Assembly: GCA_030267565.1 (NCBI GenBank)
Contig: BRXU01000016.1
Location: 1,692,501 to 1,756,500 of the forward strand
DNA: 64,000 nucleotides
Direction: 5' to 3'
From: Pleodorina starrii
Taxonomy: Eukaryota > Chlorophyta > Chlorophyceae > Chlamydomonadales > Volvocaceae
How positions within the stretch are numbered: the first letter of the stretch is position 1; every line of letters begins with the position of its first letter. Under the pieces are notes generated by a model that saw only the letters and a program-made list of their open reading frames with translations, searched no databases and was not told the DNA's origin. A program made the position numbers and the translations under genes. Shown in pieces: positions 45,455 through 58,500 of the stretch.

Positions 45455-48400
45455 GGGGATGAAGGGGCTTTAGGGGTGAGGGAGGGAACTTAGGGCGTCG
45501 AGGCAGGGAGGCGTGAGAGGAGGGGAGGAGGGGGGGGGTCCTTCGGGTCCGAGAGGACTTAGGGTGCAGAGACCGCCGCGGGCTGCCTTTTGTAGGCGAG
45601 GGAGGCTTTAGGGAGCGGATATAGCGAGAGTGAGGCGAGTTGGCGAGGTGCCGCCTAGTGCGCTGCCGCAAGGCCCGCTCCCGACCTCCTGCCGCGTCGA
45701 GGCCAAGCGGCGCTCTGGAGCTCGGCCTCTAGGGGCCAACCCCCGACCATCTCCGGGGCCGTCGTAGTAGGAGTAGTAGCAGGGGTAGGGCGCGCGCTGT
45801 CTTGGGTTCTCCTTTGGTGCTGACCGCCCACGAGCCGGACCAAGCTCGAGGCAGGTTCTCAGCGCTTTGTCTTCGCGCCTAGAGGAGCACCGCCAGCCGG
45901 TAGCAGGCCGGCCGGGCGCCCCGGCGCTGCAAGGACTTCAGGGCGGGCAGGACAGCGCGGGCGCCGCGTAGTGCGCCGGCGCGACTGCTGTTTGTGCGGA
46001 CGAAGGGCCCAGCTGCCGTATAAGGCAGGCTGTGAGCTCAAGCCGCTGCGTATATGGGGTATACGACGCAGCCAGCTCTGCGTCGAGCAGGAGGGGGTAG
46101 CGGCCCCTCACGCCCTTCTCCCACCGCAAGGGGGAGAGTGCTTAGGCGGTCTTTCCGTCGGGGCTGGGTTAGCAGCCCCTGGCCAGCGTCAGGGCCCGGT
46201 CAGAAACTGTAACGACACACACAGACACACATACGCACACACTCACACGCACACACAAACTCGAACACAAACCACAGACATGCAGCAAAAGGGCGATCCG
46301 CGTTCCCTCAACAAACAAAACACGCGCGCACGCGCCCGCACGCAGGCACGCTCGCGCGCGCACACGTCGCCCCACAACAAAACACGCGTGCAGGCGCGCG
46401 CTCCCGGCGCCCACCTCGCCACCATCCGCGGTGGACGGGCCGGCGGGTGGCGCCGACTAAAACGGGGTCTGTGCGCCCAAACCCTGTGCCTTTACCCCCA
46501 CCCCCCCGCCCCCCCGGACCTGCGCCTGGTTGTTTCCCGACCCCATGATTCACACACACACATGTGCCCACCTTATACGTTACTGCTGCCGAATAGAAAT
46601 GCTGAGCGGGGCGGGAGCGTGGGAGCTCGAACGCAGCACCACTCCCACCCGTCTCGCTGCCCCACCTTCTAGAATTGGCATCGCCCGCTTAACCCCCCCT
46701 CGCGAGGGCTGTGGCCGACGCGGCTTGCGCCGCCCCGTCCCCTTCCTGCCCCGGAGCATGCTCCAAAAGCCCGGGGGGGGGGGAGCTGCGGCCCCGGTCC
46801 ACAATTCAGCAGCGCAGTGTGCGGTGCGGAGTGCGGTGCAGCGGTGCAGAGTGCGGTCACAGCGCTGCAGCAGCCCCCCCCAGCAACCAGCGACTCAAGC
46901 CATCCAAGCAGCCCGCCAGCCGACAAGCCGGGGCCGCCGGGCCGCCGCGCCGCCACTCGGTCGAACCGAGCCGCCGATCAGCTAAGCAGCCCGCCAGCCA
47001 GCTCAGCGTCATCACTTTTTTCAGCCATCAGTCGCCTCCCTCAGTGCAGCAGCAGCAACAGCAGTAAGCAGCAGCAGCAGTACGCAGCAGGGGCGGTAAG
47101 CAGCAGGGGCAGCAGCAACCAAACAGCTGCCCTCCCTCGGGCGACTAGGGGCGACTCAGTGGGCCGCCCAACGCGGCGTCTTCCACCCCAGAAGCACGAG
47201 AGCTGGCGCCACCGCCTGGCAGCACCCGCAAGGCGCGGCAGGCCCCGCCTTGGTAGCGCGACGGCCGCGAGTCATGGGTGTGAGGGACACGGCAGCAGCG
47301 CCGCGGCGACCTGCATGCGCTCGCGCCGTGGGCCCTATCTACCGTATCCTGCAGGCATGCAGGAATGCAGGGGCCTGCTTGCGACGTGTATGTGCGCGTT
47401 CGGCGCGCTCGCCCGTCCATGCGTCGATCGGTCCGTCCATCCGTCCGTCCAGTGCAGTGCAAACATGCTTGGATTCACACACACACACATACATACATAC
47501 GTACATACTCACAAAAGCTCATACAATAATACCGACGGCCGAGCCCACAGTCAGGCGTCAAATACGGTAGCACGGGACACATACGTACAAACCACGTTCC
47601 CAACACGGGCATGTCTTGCCATGCCGTGTCAACGGGGGCCCCGGACAACTGCTCATTGCTTTGCACGCCCCCGTCTCTTCGTCCTTTTTTTCTTCATAGT
47701 CCTGCGATGATGTTTTGTGGTGGTGCGGTATCTCCTCACCCCGGCGGCAATCCAAAGCCGCACGCAACCAGGGCAGCCGTGCTATCCAACCAACAACCAT
47801 AACCGCAATTGCAACGACCCCAACCGAGCGCACAAACCGCTACCAACCCCCCAATCCGCGCACACCACCGACACCCCTCTCCCCCAAACACACACAGACA
47901 CACACAGACACGCACAGCAGGCCCCAGCTCCGCCCGCCAGCACCCTATGTCCACATCGCCTGCCAGCCCGCCACGCAGCCAGCCAGGGCGCGCCTATCAA
48001 CGCATAGCGAGGAGGATTATTCGCCGGCGCTGGGCTGGGGAGTGAGGAGTGAGGAGTGAGGAGAGAGGAGAGAGGACCACTTTGCTCCTTCTCGCCCCGC
48101 CGCGCCGCGCCTTTTGCCACCCGCCTGAAACACACACAGCAACACACACGCCGGCTGTCCCCCCCCTCGCGATGCCGGGACGTCAGGGGCGATACATGCC
48201 CCCACCACCACACCACTACTGAGGGGGCAGCTGCGAGCGAATCCGCAATGCAACCTCCCAATACCGCCAATGTCGCCAATACCGCATCGTTGCCGTCGCC
48301 GCAGGCCACGCACTGCACCGCCGGGACCACAATCTCGACAATCCCGCCCTGCCCTGCCCTGCCCTGCGCTGCCCTGCCCTGCCCTGCCCTGCCCTGCGCT

Positions 48401-49504
48401 GCCCTCCCTGCCCTTTCTTGCAGTCATAGAGACGCAGCTACGCCCCTCCCGCGCAAAGCCACGCGCGCACGACACGACCGTGAGACACACGCGAAGGCGG
48501 TATAATCTATAAATATATGGCACGCCTGCGAATTGGGAACACCGAATTCTGCCTCGCACGGCATAGTTTCTGCGACAAGTACGACGGTCAAGGGTAGGGT
48601 CAAGGCGCGGTGTGACATAAGAGGGAGGGACGTGTACATGCCCCTGCCCCTGCCCCTGCACTGTCTGGCGCTGGGCTGCAGGACATGCCGCGCGTGGGTT
48701 GCACGCACCCTCTTCCGAAGTTACGAAGTTTCGAAGGAATACAACAATATTGACGCATGCAACACCAACAGCCCATCGGCCGACGGACCGTCTGTCCGTG
48801 ACACGAGTCAAGAGTCAAAGCCAGACGGACGGACGGACGGACTGACAGACTGATTGACATCTGGCCCCGATGAAGCCGCGGGCAGTGGCCCCGTGCCCTC
48901 ACCACTGCACGGGCGATGAAGCAGCACCGGCCGCTGTAGGTCGGTCAGACCGCCCCGCCCCGCCCCGCCCCGCTCCATCCAACGCGAGAGAGGACCAGTC
49001 CAATCCTCACACCATACCCCGCCGTGCCGCCATACGTGCGACGATTGGACTGGTCACGTGCGTGTATGTGTATGTGTATGTGTATGTATGTATGGGAGGG
49101 GGGGAGGGAGGGGGGAGTCGCAACGCTTAGCACCACTTTGTACTGACCCAGGGGCCCATGGGTCGGTGACGCGCGTCAAGGCGCGCATCAAGGCGGGCTG
49201 GTCATCCAAGCCTGGCTGGTCGAAGCGCGGGAGCAGAACGGAGCCCGCGAGCGCGCCCACGTGTCTCTCTCTGCTCGGGTTTCGGAGGCGGGTTCCCCGG
49301 CGCGGCCGGACCTCCCCGCCCAATCCCCTTCTCGGGGCCCCAACCGCCGCTGCCGCTCCAGCACAGCACGCCCCAGCACCTTGCAACCCACACACTGCAG
49401 GCACGCACCCGGGTGCGCGCACAGCCCGCACCTCCCTCATGGGGAGGGCCGCCGCCGCTCAGAGCGAGCGGCGAGTGGGCTTCCCCCACTGACCCACGGG
49501 TCGG
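45455..49504. other. Intergenic region left of the second sensor kinase
   Basis: No convincing exon chain. The first 700 bp may be the 3' tail of the retrotransposon remnant. CA/GT runs near 46210-46260, 47480 and 49060-49090, a CCCTG-type repeat near 48350-48415, and CCCGC repeats near 48955 are visible. The right end should contain the 3' untranslated region of the minus-strand kinase that stops at 49505. Confidence 0.4.
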
Positions 49505-52500
49505 TCAGACCCGCGCCGCCGCGTCCATGAGTCGCTGCAGGGAGGCGACCAGCACTGCAGCGGTTGGTCGCCGAGAAACGTCCGCCGACCAGCAGGATTG
49601 CGCCAAGCTCCTGAGGACGGGGGGTAAAAGAAAACGGCCCGGGACGGGAGGACGGGAGGGGGTAAACGGGGAGGAAGGGAGAGCAAACCTGAGGAAAGCA
49701 AAGGGAGTGAAGTAGAAGGGAGTGAAAATGGAAGTGTTCAGACCCAGTTTGTAGCGCAAGTCCCTAACCTAAAGCCGGACACGAAGGCCCACCGGCCAAC
49801 CCGACACGAAACCCTAAGCTGCAAGCAAGCAAGCAAGCAGTCCAACGAATTTACAACCCCGGCCCAATCCGCGCAGTTCAATTATTGCACTGTGGTTGAG
49901 CCCAGATTGTGCTGAAGCCCAGATTCCCGAAACCCTAACCCAAAAACGACGCACTTGAAAGCCAGCGGCGTGGAGGAGGGAAATGTGGGGCGAAGACCAT
50001 TTCGTACAACTCGGTACGGCACTTCCTGCAAGGGACGCAGGCGTTCGAAACAGCGTCAAAAGGAACCGACAGGCGCGAGAGAGGGGACCCACTGAAAGGG
50101 GGCTGGGGTCTCCTGTCCAAGCGTGGATTGACCTCTGCTGCTAACGCGTCGCCGCCGTCCCCCCACTCACCCACCGTACCACCCACGCACACCCCTTCCC
50201 GCCCGCACGCTGCCTCCCCTCCCCCGCCCTCCCTCCCAACCGGCACGCAACGGCTGCGTTCGGCTAGCATTGAACCCGGGTCCTGGTTCCGTGAGAGCCA
50301 ACGTCGCCCCAGTCCCTCCGCTGCTGCCCCTTCTTTACTTTACTACTCCCCCACCACAACTCCCCGCCCCCCTCTCCGTCCCTTCGCTGCGGTATCTCCT
50401 TTTTTCCCCCTCTCCGCTCCCCGCCGGGCTCCTGCCGGTTGGCTGGCTCCTGCACGCTCGCTCGCTCTCACCCGGAAGTTGTTGGCCGCGTGTTCTGCGT
50501 AGGGCGCCTTGCCCGTGTACACCTCCCACCTGTCAGTGGCGTGGGGGCGTGGGGGCGTGAGCCGGGTTGCGTGTGGTGGTGTGGCGGTGGTGTGGAGTGA
50601 TGGCGTGTTGTGAAGTGGCGCGTGGCGTGGCATGGGCTGCGGCTGGACGACCCAGAACGAGGCCCCTTTTGCGATACGATACCACTGAGGGGAGAAGCGC
50701 TCTCCCTTGCGTGCGGTCTGGCGTGGTGTAAGGCGGTGCAGTGCGGGGGTCGGGGACTCGGGATGGGAAGGGCAACTCGCCGCTGCGCACCGGGTCCACA
50801 GCCCCCTGCCCCCACATGCCCCCACATGCCCCCTGTCCACCCACATGAGGATCCCAAACGCGAAAATGTCGACCGTGTGATCCAGCTTGCTGCCTGCGGT
50901 TAGGGGGGCAGAGAAAGGAAGTTAGCGAGGAGGAATCAGGAGGGAGGGAAGGGGAGGGTGGCCTCCCGTGCCGCGTGCCAGAGCCCTCGTTCTCCCACCC
51001 ATCGACGCACAGGCACACGCACATGCACAGTCACAGGCGCGCCCCCAGGCCCCACCTTGGACCATCGTCTCGGGCGCCAGGTGCGTCACCTGCGCTCGGA
51101 ACACGACACCGCGCAGCATGGCGCACGGTTGGGTTGGGTTGGGTTGGGTTGGGTTGGGTTGGGTTGGGTTGGGTTGGGTTGGGTTGGGTTGGGGTGGGTT
51201 GGGGTGGGGTTATCCACGTTTAGGCCGGAGCCCGTGGGTAGGGTGGGGTGGGGTGGGGTGGGGGTCTGAAGAGTGAATACCGGTATTCAAGAATGAAACA
51301 AGAAGCCCTGCGTGCGTGCTCGGAATACCGTGCCGTAGGTAGGTAGGAAGGGACTTGCATGCGCACCGGGCAGGTCGGGAGGCCCCGGGCGCGGGTCCCG
51401 TGCCCGCAGCAGTGCCCGTGCTGCCCACCCGTTCGGTGAATACCCCCCTGGGTCCGCTCGCCCTCGCTTACTTCGCTTGCTTTGCTGTGACTCGTCTTTC
51501 CTCCCTCATCCCTGCCTCCCTGTCCCCTCCGCCTCTCACTATCTCCGCCTCCTCCTGCCCTCCCTCCCTCCCTCCCTCCCTCCCTCCCTCCCTCCCTCCC
51601 TCCCTCCCTCCCTCCCTCCCTCCCTCCCTCCCTCCCTCCCTCCCTCCCTCCCTCCCTCCCTCCCTCCCTCCCTCCCTCCCTCCCCTGCCCTCCCTCCCTC
51701 CCTCCCTCCCTCCCTCCCTCCCGCCCTCCCTCCCTCCCTCCCTCCCTCCTCCTCCCTCCCTTCCCTCCCTCCCTCCCTCCCTCCCTCCCTCCCTCCCCTC
51801 CCTCCCTCCCTCCCTCCCTCCCTCCCTCCCTCCCTCCCTCCCCTCCCTCCCTCCCTCCCTCCCTCCCTCCCTCCCTCCCTCCCTCCCTCCCTCCCTCCCT
51901 CCCTCCCTCCCTCCCTCCCTCCCTCCCTCCTCCCTCCCTCCCTCCCTCCCCTCCCTCCCTCCCTCCCTCCCTCCCTCCCTCCCTCCTCCCTCCTCCCTCC
52001 CTCCCCTCACTCCCTCCCTCCCTCCCTCCCTCCTCCCTCCCTCCCTCCCTCCCTCCCTCCCTCCCTCCCTCCCTCCCTCCCTCCCTCCCTCCCTCCCTCC
52101 CTCCCTCCCTCCCTCCCTCCCTCCCTCCCTCCCTCCCTCCTCCCTCCCTCCCTCCCTCCCTCCCTCCCTCCTCCCTCCCTCCCTCCTCCCTCCCTCCCTC
52201 CCTCCCTCCCTCCCTCCCTCCCTCCCTCCCTCCCTCCCTCCCTCCCTCCCTCCTCCCTCCCTCCCTCCCTCCCTCCCTCCCTCCCTCCCTCCCTCCCTCC
52301 CTCCCTCCTCCCTCCCTCCCTCCCTCCCTCCCTCCTCCCTCCCTCCCTCCCTCCCTCCCTCCCTCCCTCCCTCCTCCCTCCCTCCCTCCCTCCCCTCCCT
52401 CCCTCCCTCCCTCCTCCCTCCCTCCCTCCCTCCCTCCCTCCCTCCCTCCCTCCCTCCCTCCCTCCCTCCCTCCCTCCCTCCCTCCCTCCCTCCCTCCCTC

Positions 52501-55500
52501 CCTCCCTCCCTCACTCCCTCCTCCCTCCCTCCCTCCCTCCCTCCCTCCCTCCCTCCCTCCCTCCCTCCCTCCCTCCCTCCTCCCTCCCTCCCTCCCTCCC
52601 TCCCTCCCTCCCTCCCTCCCTCCCTCCCTCCCCTCCTCCCTCCCTCCCTCCCTCCCTCCCTCCCTCCCTCCCTCCCTCCCTCCCTCCCTCCCTCCCTCCC
52701 TCCCTCCCTCCCTCCCTCCCTCCCTCCCTCCCTCCCTCCCTCCCTCCCTCCCTCCCTCCCTCCCTCCCTCCCTCCCTCCCTCCCTCCCCCTCCCCCTCCC
52801 TCCCTCCCTCCCTCCCTCCCTCCCTCCCCTCCCTCCCTCCCTCCCTCCCTCCCCTCCCTCCCTCCCTCCCTCCCTCCCTCCCTCCCTCCCTCCCTCCCTC
52901 CCTCCCTCCCTCCCTCCCTCCCTCCCTCCCTCCCTCCCTCCCTCCCTCCCTCCCTCCCTCCCTCCCTCCCTCCCTCCCTCCCTCCCTCCCTCCCTCCCTC
53001 CCTCCCTCCCTCCCTCCCTCCCTCCCTCCCTCCCTCCCTCCCTCCCTCCCTCCCTCCTCCCTCCCTCCCTCCCTCCCTCCCTCCCTCCCTCCCTCCCTCC
53101 CTCCCTCCCTCCCTCCCTCCCTCCCTCCCTCCCTCCCTCCCTCCCTCCCTCCCTCCCTCCCTCCCTCCCTCCCTCCCTCCCTCCCTCCCTCCCTCCCTCC
53201 CTCCCTCCCTCCCTCCCTCCCTCCCTCCCTCCCTCCCTCCCTCCCTCCCTCCTCCCTCCCTCCCTCCCTCCCCTCCCTCCCTCTCTCCCTCCCTCCAACC
53301 CACCGTTCCCACTGGCTCGTGGTATCTCATGCTGGGTCGGGCCCGTGGGTCATCCGCGTCATCCGCCTGGTACTGCAGCAGGTTCACAAAGCCAAAGTCC
53401 TGAGGGCGGAGCGGAAGGCGGGAGGCGGGGGCGGGGAGGGGGCGGAGCGGGATGCGGTGGCGGGATGCGGTGAGGTGAGGGGAGACGGGGTTGGGCCCTA
53501 CGCCCAGCCTCCCCAGCCCCATTCCTTCCCACCGTCACGCCCAAACCCGCCCGCGCCCTACACCCAACCTTCCCCCCCCCGCCCCTCCCCTCCCCAGTCC
53601 CCACCGTCAGCTTGCACGTGAAGCCCCGCGGGTCGCTCGCCGAGGACCTGAGCAACACATTGGCGGGCTTCACGTCGCAGTGCACCAGCTGCATCGCGTG
53701 CATGTGCCGCAGCGCCAGAGCCACCTCAAGCAGGGTTAGGTAGATAGCCCGCATGGCGGCGCCGCCGCCGCCGCCCCCGCTGCTGAGGTTGTGGTTGTGG
53801 TTCTTATTGGTGGTGGTGGTGTTGCTGGTGGTGGTGGTGGTGTGGTTCCTGGCGGTCTCCGACGGAATGCTGGCGAGTAGGGAGATGGTGTGGGAGCGGC
53901 GCGGCCCGGGGTGCCACCTGGCGGACTCGGCGTTTCGGATGGCGCTCGCAAACATGCCGCTGTCCTGCAGTGCGGCATGACGACGTGAGCACATGACCAC
54001 ATTAGCACATGAGCACATGACCATGATGGCAGCGGAGAGCGGAGGGCTGAGGGCGGTAAAGGGAAAGCTTGGGTTAAAGAATGAACGAAAGCGAGAAGCA
54101 AAGAAGTACCAACTGCAGCGGAAAGCCATGCCCCTGACCGTCGCGACGGCCACCAAAGGTTCCTTCCCTGGACCGACCGACTGCTGGCTGCACCACCCCG
54201 AAACAAACCCTGCGCTCACAGCAGGAGCGTGTAGGGCGCCTTGCGGTAAAGGCACTACTTGGCAGTCGCAACAGTCGGAACAACGCTGCGAATGGCTACC
54301 GGCAGTGCCCCTGCGCCAAACGCTGTCTACAGAGAGCGCTTTACTACCGTTGCCCAGCCACCGGGCCACAGCCAAGCCAGGGGAGGATTAGGGAGTGATA
54401 TGCTCCATGATATAACATGAGACACTGCGGGGGGAGCCGCGGGGGGAGCCGCGGGGCACCGCGACCTCGTGCGTCCACACCAAGCCAAGTCACCCCAGAG
54501 CCCAGAGCCCAGACCCAACCACGCAGGACCGCTGCTCCTTTCCAAGCTCCCACCCTCCCCTCCTCACCAGGGCTTCCGCAAGGGATCCCAGATCGCAGCA
54601 CTGCGGCGGGAGGGAGGCAGGGGGGGAGGAGATGTGGGCACGGCGGGAGAGCAGTCGGGGAGCAGGGGTAGCCGGGCGTCGGGAGGAAACACTGTAGTAG
54701 TAGTGGAGCGGGAGATCCCCAAGACCAAGCCCGCGGGCGGCACCACCCCAAGTGCGCGCCGCTGCCTCAACGCAGCAAACGTCCGGCACTGCCCGCCTCC
54801 CACACCCGCACCCACACCCGCACCCGCACCCGCACCCGCACCCGCACCCGCACCCGCCTCCCACACCCACACCCGCACACAAAAATATCGCCCGGTGCCT
54901 GTTTTGGCAGTCCCGTCTCAACACCCCACCCGCTCCTTCCCTTTCGGGCATACGCGCACACGCACAGAAACACACACAGGCAGGCAGGCAGCAGCCGCCC
55001 TGCCGTGCAGCGACGCAGCTGCTTCCTTGCAGCCGCTCCCTGCTCTTGTTTTACCCCGTCGGCAACCGCCGCGCCCCGCCCCGCCCCGGCACGGCCCGCC
55101 CCGCCCCGGCACGGCCCGCCCCGGCACGGCCCGCCCCGCCCCATTATAAGCCTCCACCCGTATGGCGTCCTATCACTCATCCGACCATCGCATCTCCCTG
55201 CATGCGACGCGACGCAACGTGATGCGACATGATGTGACGCGACATGATGTGACGCGACATGATGTGACACGACATGATGTGACGCGACATGATGTGACGC
55301 GACATGATGTGACACGACATGATGTGACACGACACGCACCTCCATAATCAAAACGGTCTGCAGCGGTCCTGCGGGGTGGGGAGGATGCGGTGTGGTGGTG
55401 TCAGCGGGGGTGGGGTAAGAAAGAAGGCACCGCAGCGGGACAAGGGACGGAGACGCGGTGTTAGCGGGGGGACCTGTGTGGGCTGTGGAGGGGGGGAAAC

Positions 55501-58500
55501 GCCTTCGCGTAATTTGGATACAAGCTGCAGCAGCCAGTCCCACGTCCCCTCCTTCGATGCCATGGGTGACGTGATGGCGCCCTACCCGGGGCGCAGTCCA
55601 AGTTGCACTCCGCCACGGGTGTCAGCCGCGGCAGCGCGCCGCCGCCGCCGCCGCCGCCCCCGGCCGCCGCCTGCCTGCCGCCGCCCGCCTCCTCGCCATC
55701 ACACTTGACGAGGACCCGCGTGTGGTAGCTGTAGATCTGCGAAGACCCGGCGGCGAGGCAACCACCAGCGCCATGATTTCGGGGGCATGAAAACAAAGTA
55801 AACAAACAGTCAAACAAACAAACACGGAGCTTCCTGCTCCTCGAGTCTGCCGTGTACCGCATCGCCACCGGAGGGAAACACGCTCCTTCCAAGGTGCATG
55901 CGGCTTCCTTCCAAGTAAAGTAGCATGCGGCTTCCGGCTTTCCAAGTGGCATAAAACATTCCTGCCATGACGAAGAAAAATCCGCAAAGCCCTCGCTCCG
56001 AAACCCTTGAAAATAAACCGTTCGTTACCTGTACGATGTTTGGATGGCTAATGGACGTCATGACCGCCAGCTCCCGCGCGCCGCGCATGATGGCGCGCAG
56101 CTGGGCCTGCCGGGCGGCAGGCGGGGCCAGCGGATGGCTGTCCTGCTGCTGCTGTTGCTGAGGGCCGGAGTGCTCACCGCCCTCACCGCCCTCCTCCTCC
56201 TCCTCCTCGCAATCGTCCTCCGTCGCCGGCGCCCTCATCACCTTGACCGCGACCTGCGTTTGCGGAAGTACGAATATCGAATGCCGTACGCAGTCCAGTA
56301 CGGCACCGACTACCGCAACAGCAGCCGTTCCGCCGAGCCAGCCACGGTGGGTGGGACGTGCAGGACCAAGCGTTTTGCCCTGGTCAGCACCCAGACATGC
56401 CCCTCTTTGGCTCCCTTGCCACCACCCAGCAGCTTTTGTTCGACCGGCTGCCACTGCCCAGCCCTCTCCCGCCCTGCCGCTCAGGCGGGGGGCCGACGAA
56501 CGCCCCCCTCTCGCCCCCCTCTCGCCCTCCTCTTGCCCCACCTCCAGTCCGTGCAGCAGCCCCGAGTACACGGTGGAGCAGCCCCCGCCACCAATGACCT
56601 TGAGTAGGCGCAGGAAGCGGAGGTCCTCGTCGGCGTGGGGGCTGCGGGGGAGGACCAGGAGGGAGGGAGGGACACACAGGGAGGAACAGAGGGAGGAACA
56701 GAGGGAGGAACAGAGGGAGGGAGGGACAGGAACTGAGAGGCAGGGAGGCAGGGAGGAAGGGACAGGGACCGAGGCAGGGAGGGAGGGCCTTTGAGTGCAA
56801 CTCGATATTGCTACTGGTTGCAGCAACCCAACCAGGCACCAAGGTAACCACAGATGAGCATGAAGCCCGTAAGGGAATCATCCGCGTACAGGCTGGTGAC
56901 TCATGACCACTGGAAGAGGAGGATAGGGAGGATAGGGAGGATAGGGAGGGAGGGAAGGGAGGGAAGGGAGGGAAGGGAGGGAAGGGAGGGAAGGGAGGGA
57001 AGGGAGGGAAGGGAGGGAAGGGAGGGAAGGGAGGGAAGGGAGGGAAGGGAGGGAAGGGAGGGAAGGGAGGGAAGGGAGGGAAGGGAGGGAAGGGAGGGAA
57101 GGGAGGGAAGGGAGGGAAGGGAGGGAAGGGAGGGAAGGGAGGGAAGGGAGGGAAGGGAGGGAAGGGAGGGAAGGGAGGGAAGGGAGGGAAGGGAGGGAAG
57201 GGAGGGAAGGGAGGGAAGGGAGGGAAGGGAGGGAAGGGAGGGAAGGGAGGGAAGGGAGGGAAGGGAGGGAAGGGAGGGAAGGGAGGGAAGGGAGGGAAGG
57301 GAGGGAAGGGAGGGAAGGGAGGGAAGGGAGGGAAGGGAGGGAAGGGAGGGAAGGGAGGGAAGGGAGGGAAGGGAGGGAAGGGAGGGAAGGGAGGGAAGGG
57401 AGGGAAGGGAGGGAAGGGAGGGAAGGGAGGGAAGGGAGGGAAGGGAGGGAAGGGAGGGAAGGGAGGGAAGGGAGGGAAGGGAGGGAAGGGAGGGAAGGGA
57501 GGGAAGGGAGGGAAGGGAGGGAAGGGAGGGAAGGGAGGGAAGGGAGGGAAGGGAGGGAAGGGAGGGAAGGGAGGGAAGGGAGGGAAGGGAGGGAAGGGAG
57601 GGAAGGGAGGGAAGGGAGGGAAGGGAGGGAAGGGAGGGAAGGGAGGGAAGGGAGGGAAGGGAGGGAAGGGAGGGAAGGGAGGGAAGGGAGGGAAGGGAGG
57701 GAAGGGAGGGAAGGGAGGGAAGGGAGGGAAGGGAGGGAAGGGAGGGAAGGGAGGGAAGGGAGGGAAGGGAGGGAAGGGAGGGAAGGGAGGGAAGGGAGGG
57801 AAGGGAGGGAAGGGAGGGAAGGGAGGGAAGGGAGGGAAGGGAGGGAAGGGAGGGAAGGGAGGGAAGGGAGGGAAGGGAGGGAAGGGAGGGAAGGGAGGGA
57901 AGGGAGGGAAGGGAGGGAAGGGAGGGAAGGGAGGGAGGCGGGAAGAGGAGGGCTGTTCCGCGGCTTCGTGAATTGCAGGGAGACAACAGGTGCAAGGCTT
58001 GAACTTCACGGGGGTTCCCAAACGCTCCCAAAGGTTCCCGCGGGTTCGCGAGTGTCCCCACTCGCCGCTTGGTCCACCGGGGCCCTCGAGGCTCCACGAG
58101 GCTTCAGGAGCGAGGACTCAGCCGGTCAGTCAAGTCAGCCGGCCAGTCAAGTCATCCGGTCAGCCAAGTCAGTGGGTCAGTCAAGTCAGACAGTCAAGTC
58201 AGTCAAGTCACCCACCTGGGCGCCGCCTCCATGTTTTGTGATCGCAGTGTGTTCCAAAATGAGCTGATCAGGATGTCCATGTTGGTGCGCATCACCGTCA
58301 GAGTGTCGGTCACGTCCCAGGGCATAGTGGCGAGCTGCGGGGGCAGGGGGTGCGTGGCGATCGGGTGGCGACGCAGGGGAGAGGAGATGAGAGAACGGAG
58401 CGGAGGGGAAGGGTGGGAGCGTGGTCCAGGGTCAAAGCGTTCCTCTTCTCTTCTGTTCTGTTCTGTTTTGGTTTAGTTCTGCTTTGTTCTGCTGGGACAG

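Noticed and set aside
46669..48811. Several 90-300-codon frames on both strands
   Set aside because: No recognisable motif, no consistent splice chain and frequent simple repeats; treated as intergenic.
51220..53621. Frames of about 680-715 codons encoding Gly-Arg-Glu-Gly or Leu-Pro-Pro-Ser repeats on both strands
   Set aside because: They are translations of the CCCT array, which has no stop codons in any frame. Real kinase exons flank the array and define it as an intron.
56384..58097. Frames of about 380-545 codons encoding Gly-Arg-Glu, Pro-Phe-Pro or Ser-Leu-Pro repeats
   Set aside because: Produced by the 9-bp minisatellite; intronic in the second sensor kinase.
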